This document shows positions 5,496 to 5,955 of a stretch of DNA of 5,955 nucleotides, in pieces. The stretch comes from Solirubrobacteraceae bacterium (GTDB lineage: Bacteria; Actinomycetota; Thermoleophilia; Solirubrobacterales; Solirubrobacteraceae), in the NCBI GenBank assembly GCA_030149625.1, contig JASLHP010000343.1, positions 1 through 5,955 on the forward strand. The letters are read 5' to 3'. The notes under the pieces were generated by a model. The model was not told the DNA's origin and searched no databases. It saw only the letters and a list, made by a program, of their open reading frames with translations. The position numbers were made by a program, and so were the translations under genes. How positions within the stretch are numbered: position 1 is the stretch's first letter; each line of letters begins with the position of its first letter.

Positions 5496-5955
5496 GCGCT
5501 GCTCGTCTCTCCGCGTTCCACCAGCAGCTCGCGCAGCGCGAGCATGGCGGTGTACGTCGGCAGCGCGAACAGCGGTGCGGCCGGGCCCTCGCGCGGCGGT
5601 CGATCAGCGGCGGCGATGCGCAGCGCGTCCGCCAGATCCTCACGTACAACGATGCGCGCGGGGTCGATGCCCGCGTACTTCAGGCGCGCCGCCAGGTCCG
5701 CCGCGCGCGTGCCGCTGCAGGTCGCGCGGCGCACGCGCCCGACCAGAAGCTCGAAGTCAGCGTCCCAGATCCACGACACGTCGCGCCCATCCGCGATGTG
5801 ATCGTTGAGCACGCCCAACAGGTCATGTTCGCCCGGCTCCAGCGCGAGCGTGCGCAGCACCTCGTTGGCGCCCGCCGGGTTCTTGACCAGCAGGATCGAT
5901 GTCGGGCGGCCGAGATCGAGCGTCTCCGCGCGCCCGAAGGCCGGCGCGACGGACT
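5486..5955 (-). CDS. murT: Lipid II isoglutaminyl synthase, ligase subunit MurT, C-terminal part (5' end outside the window)
   Basis: MurT is a Mur-ligase-like ATPase that activates the D-glutamate alpha-carboxyl of lipid II and receives ammonia from GatD. The frame is open to the right edge, so the gene starts outside; the GTG at 5860 is internal because the conserved phrase TSILLVKNPAGANE reads straight into it. About 155 residues are visible, covering the MurT-specific C-terminal domain. It shows VKNPAGANEVLRTL, then LNDHIADGRDVSWIWDADFE, SGTRAADLAARLKYAG and the terminal LPTYTAMLALREL. In characterised MurT/GatD complexes an aspartate of this domain completes the GatD catalytic triad; the aspartate-rich segment is intact here. 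The central ATPase domain and the zinc-binding cysteines lie outside the window. The stop overlaps the methyltransferase start by about 10 bases, indicating tight coupling. Confidence 0.94.
   Translation of the reverse strand, partial: SVAPAFGRAETLDLGRPTSILLVKNPAGANEVLRTLALEPGEHDLLGVLNDHIADGRDVSWIWDADFELLVGRVRRATCSGTRAADLAARLKYAGIDPARIVVREDLADALRIAAADRPPREGPAAPLFALPTYTAMLALRELLVERGETSSAWS
5507..5512 (-). promoter_or_regulatory. Ribosome binding site deciding the methyltransferase start
   Basis: On the minus strand GGAGAG lies inside the murT 3' end, 11 bases before the GTG at 5495 and 17 before the GTG at 5489. The spacing favours the upstream GTG, although it is slightly long. Confidence 0.4.

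Noticed and set aside
5486..5860. Separate 124-residue gene starting at GTG 5860
   Set aside because: The frame continues upstream to the window edge with the conserved MurT phrase reading through the GTG, so this is the tail of murT and not a small gene.

Overview
This is a very GC-rich, almost completely coding window from a bacterial chromosome. Gene content points to Actinomycetota. A MurT/GatD amidotransferase pair sits next to a miaA-dapF-hflX block, and two genes look as if they are expressed from leaderless transcripts. The aminotransferase of the LL-diaminopimelate (DapL) type and the deviant DapF suggest a deep-branching class such as Thermoleophilia (Solirubrobacterales). That placement is inference from gene content and sequence style, not a database match.

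Left block, + strand (1-3934): the C-terminal part of miaA (tRNA A37 dimethylallyltransferase, cut by the window edge), then dapF (diaminopimelate epimerase family), a dapL-like aminotransferase, and hflX (ribosome-associated GTPase). The dapF start overlaps the miaA stop by 1 base, and the aminotransferase start overlaps the dapF end by 14 bases behind a clear Shine-Dalgarno. hflX follows a 44-base gap. dapF and hflX both lack a Shine-Dalgarno and share the octamer CCTAGACT about 10 bases before the start codon. This looks like a -10 element for leaderless or nearly leaderless transcripts. A bulged hairpin overlaps the aminotransferase stop codon.

Right block, - strand (3938-5955): the C-terminal part of murT (cut by the right edge), a class I SAM-dependent methyltransferase of unknown substrate, and gatD. 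All three overlap by a few bases and read as one operon. MurT and GatD together amidate the D-glutamate alpha-carboxyl of lipid II. The methyltransferase between them is the unexpected member. hflX and gatD converge with only 3 bases between their stop codons.

The common theme is the peptidoglycan stem peptide: DapL and DapF would supply residue 3 (LL- then meso-diaminopimelate), while MurT/GatD modifies residue 2. miaA and hflX add a translation theme. The most notable observation is that the DapF homologue has serine at both positions where the family has its two catalytic cysteines. Either its chemistry differs from the textbook two-cysteine epimerase, or its product is not meso-diaminopimelate.
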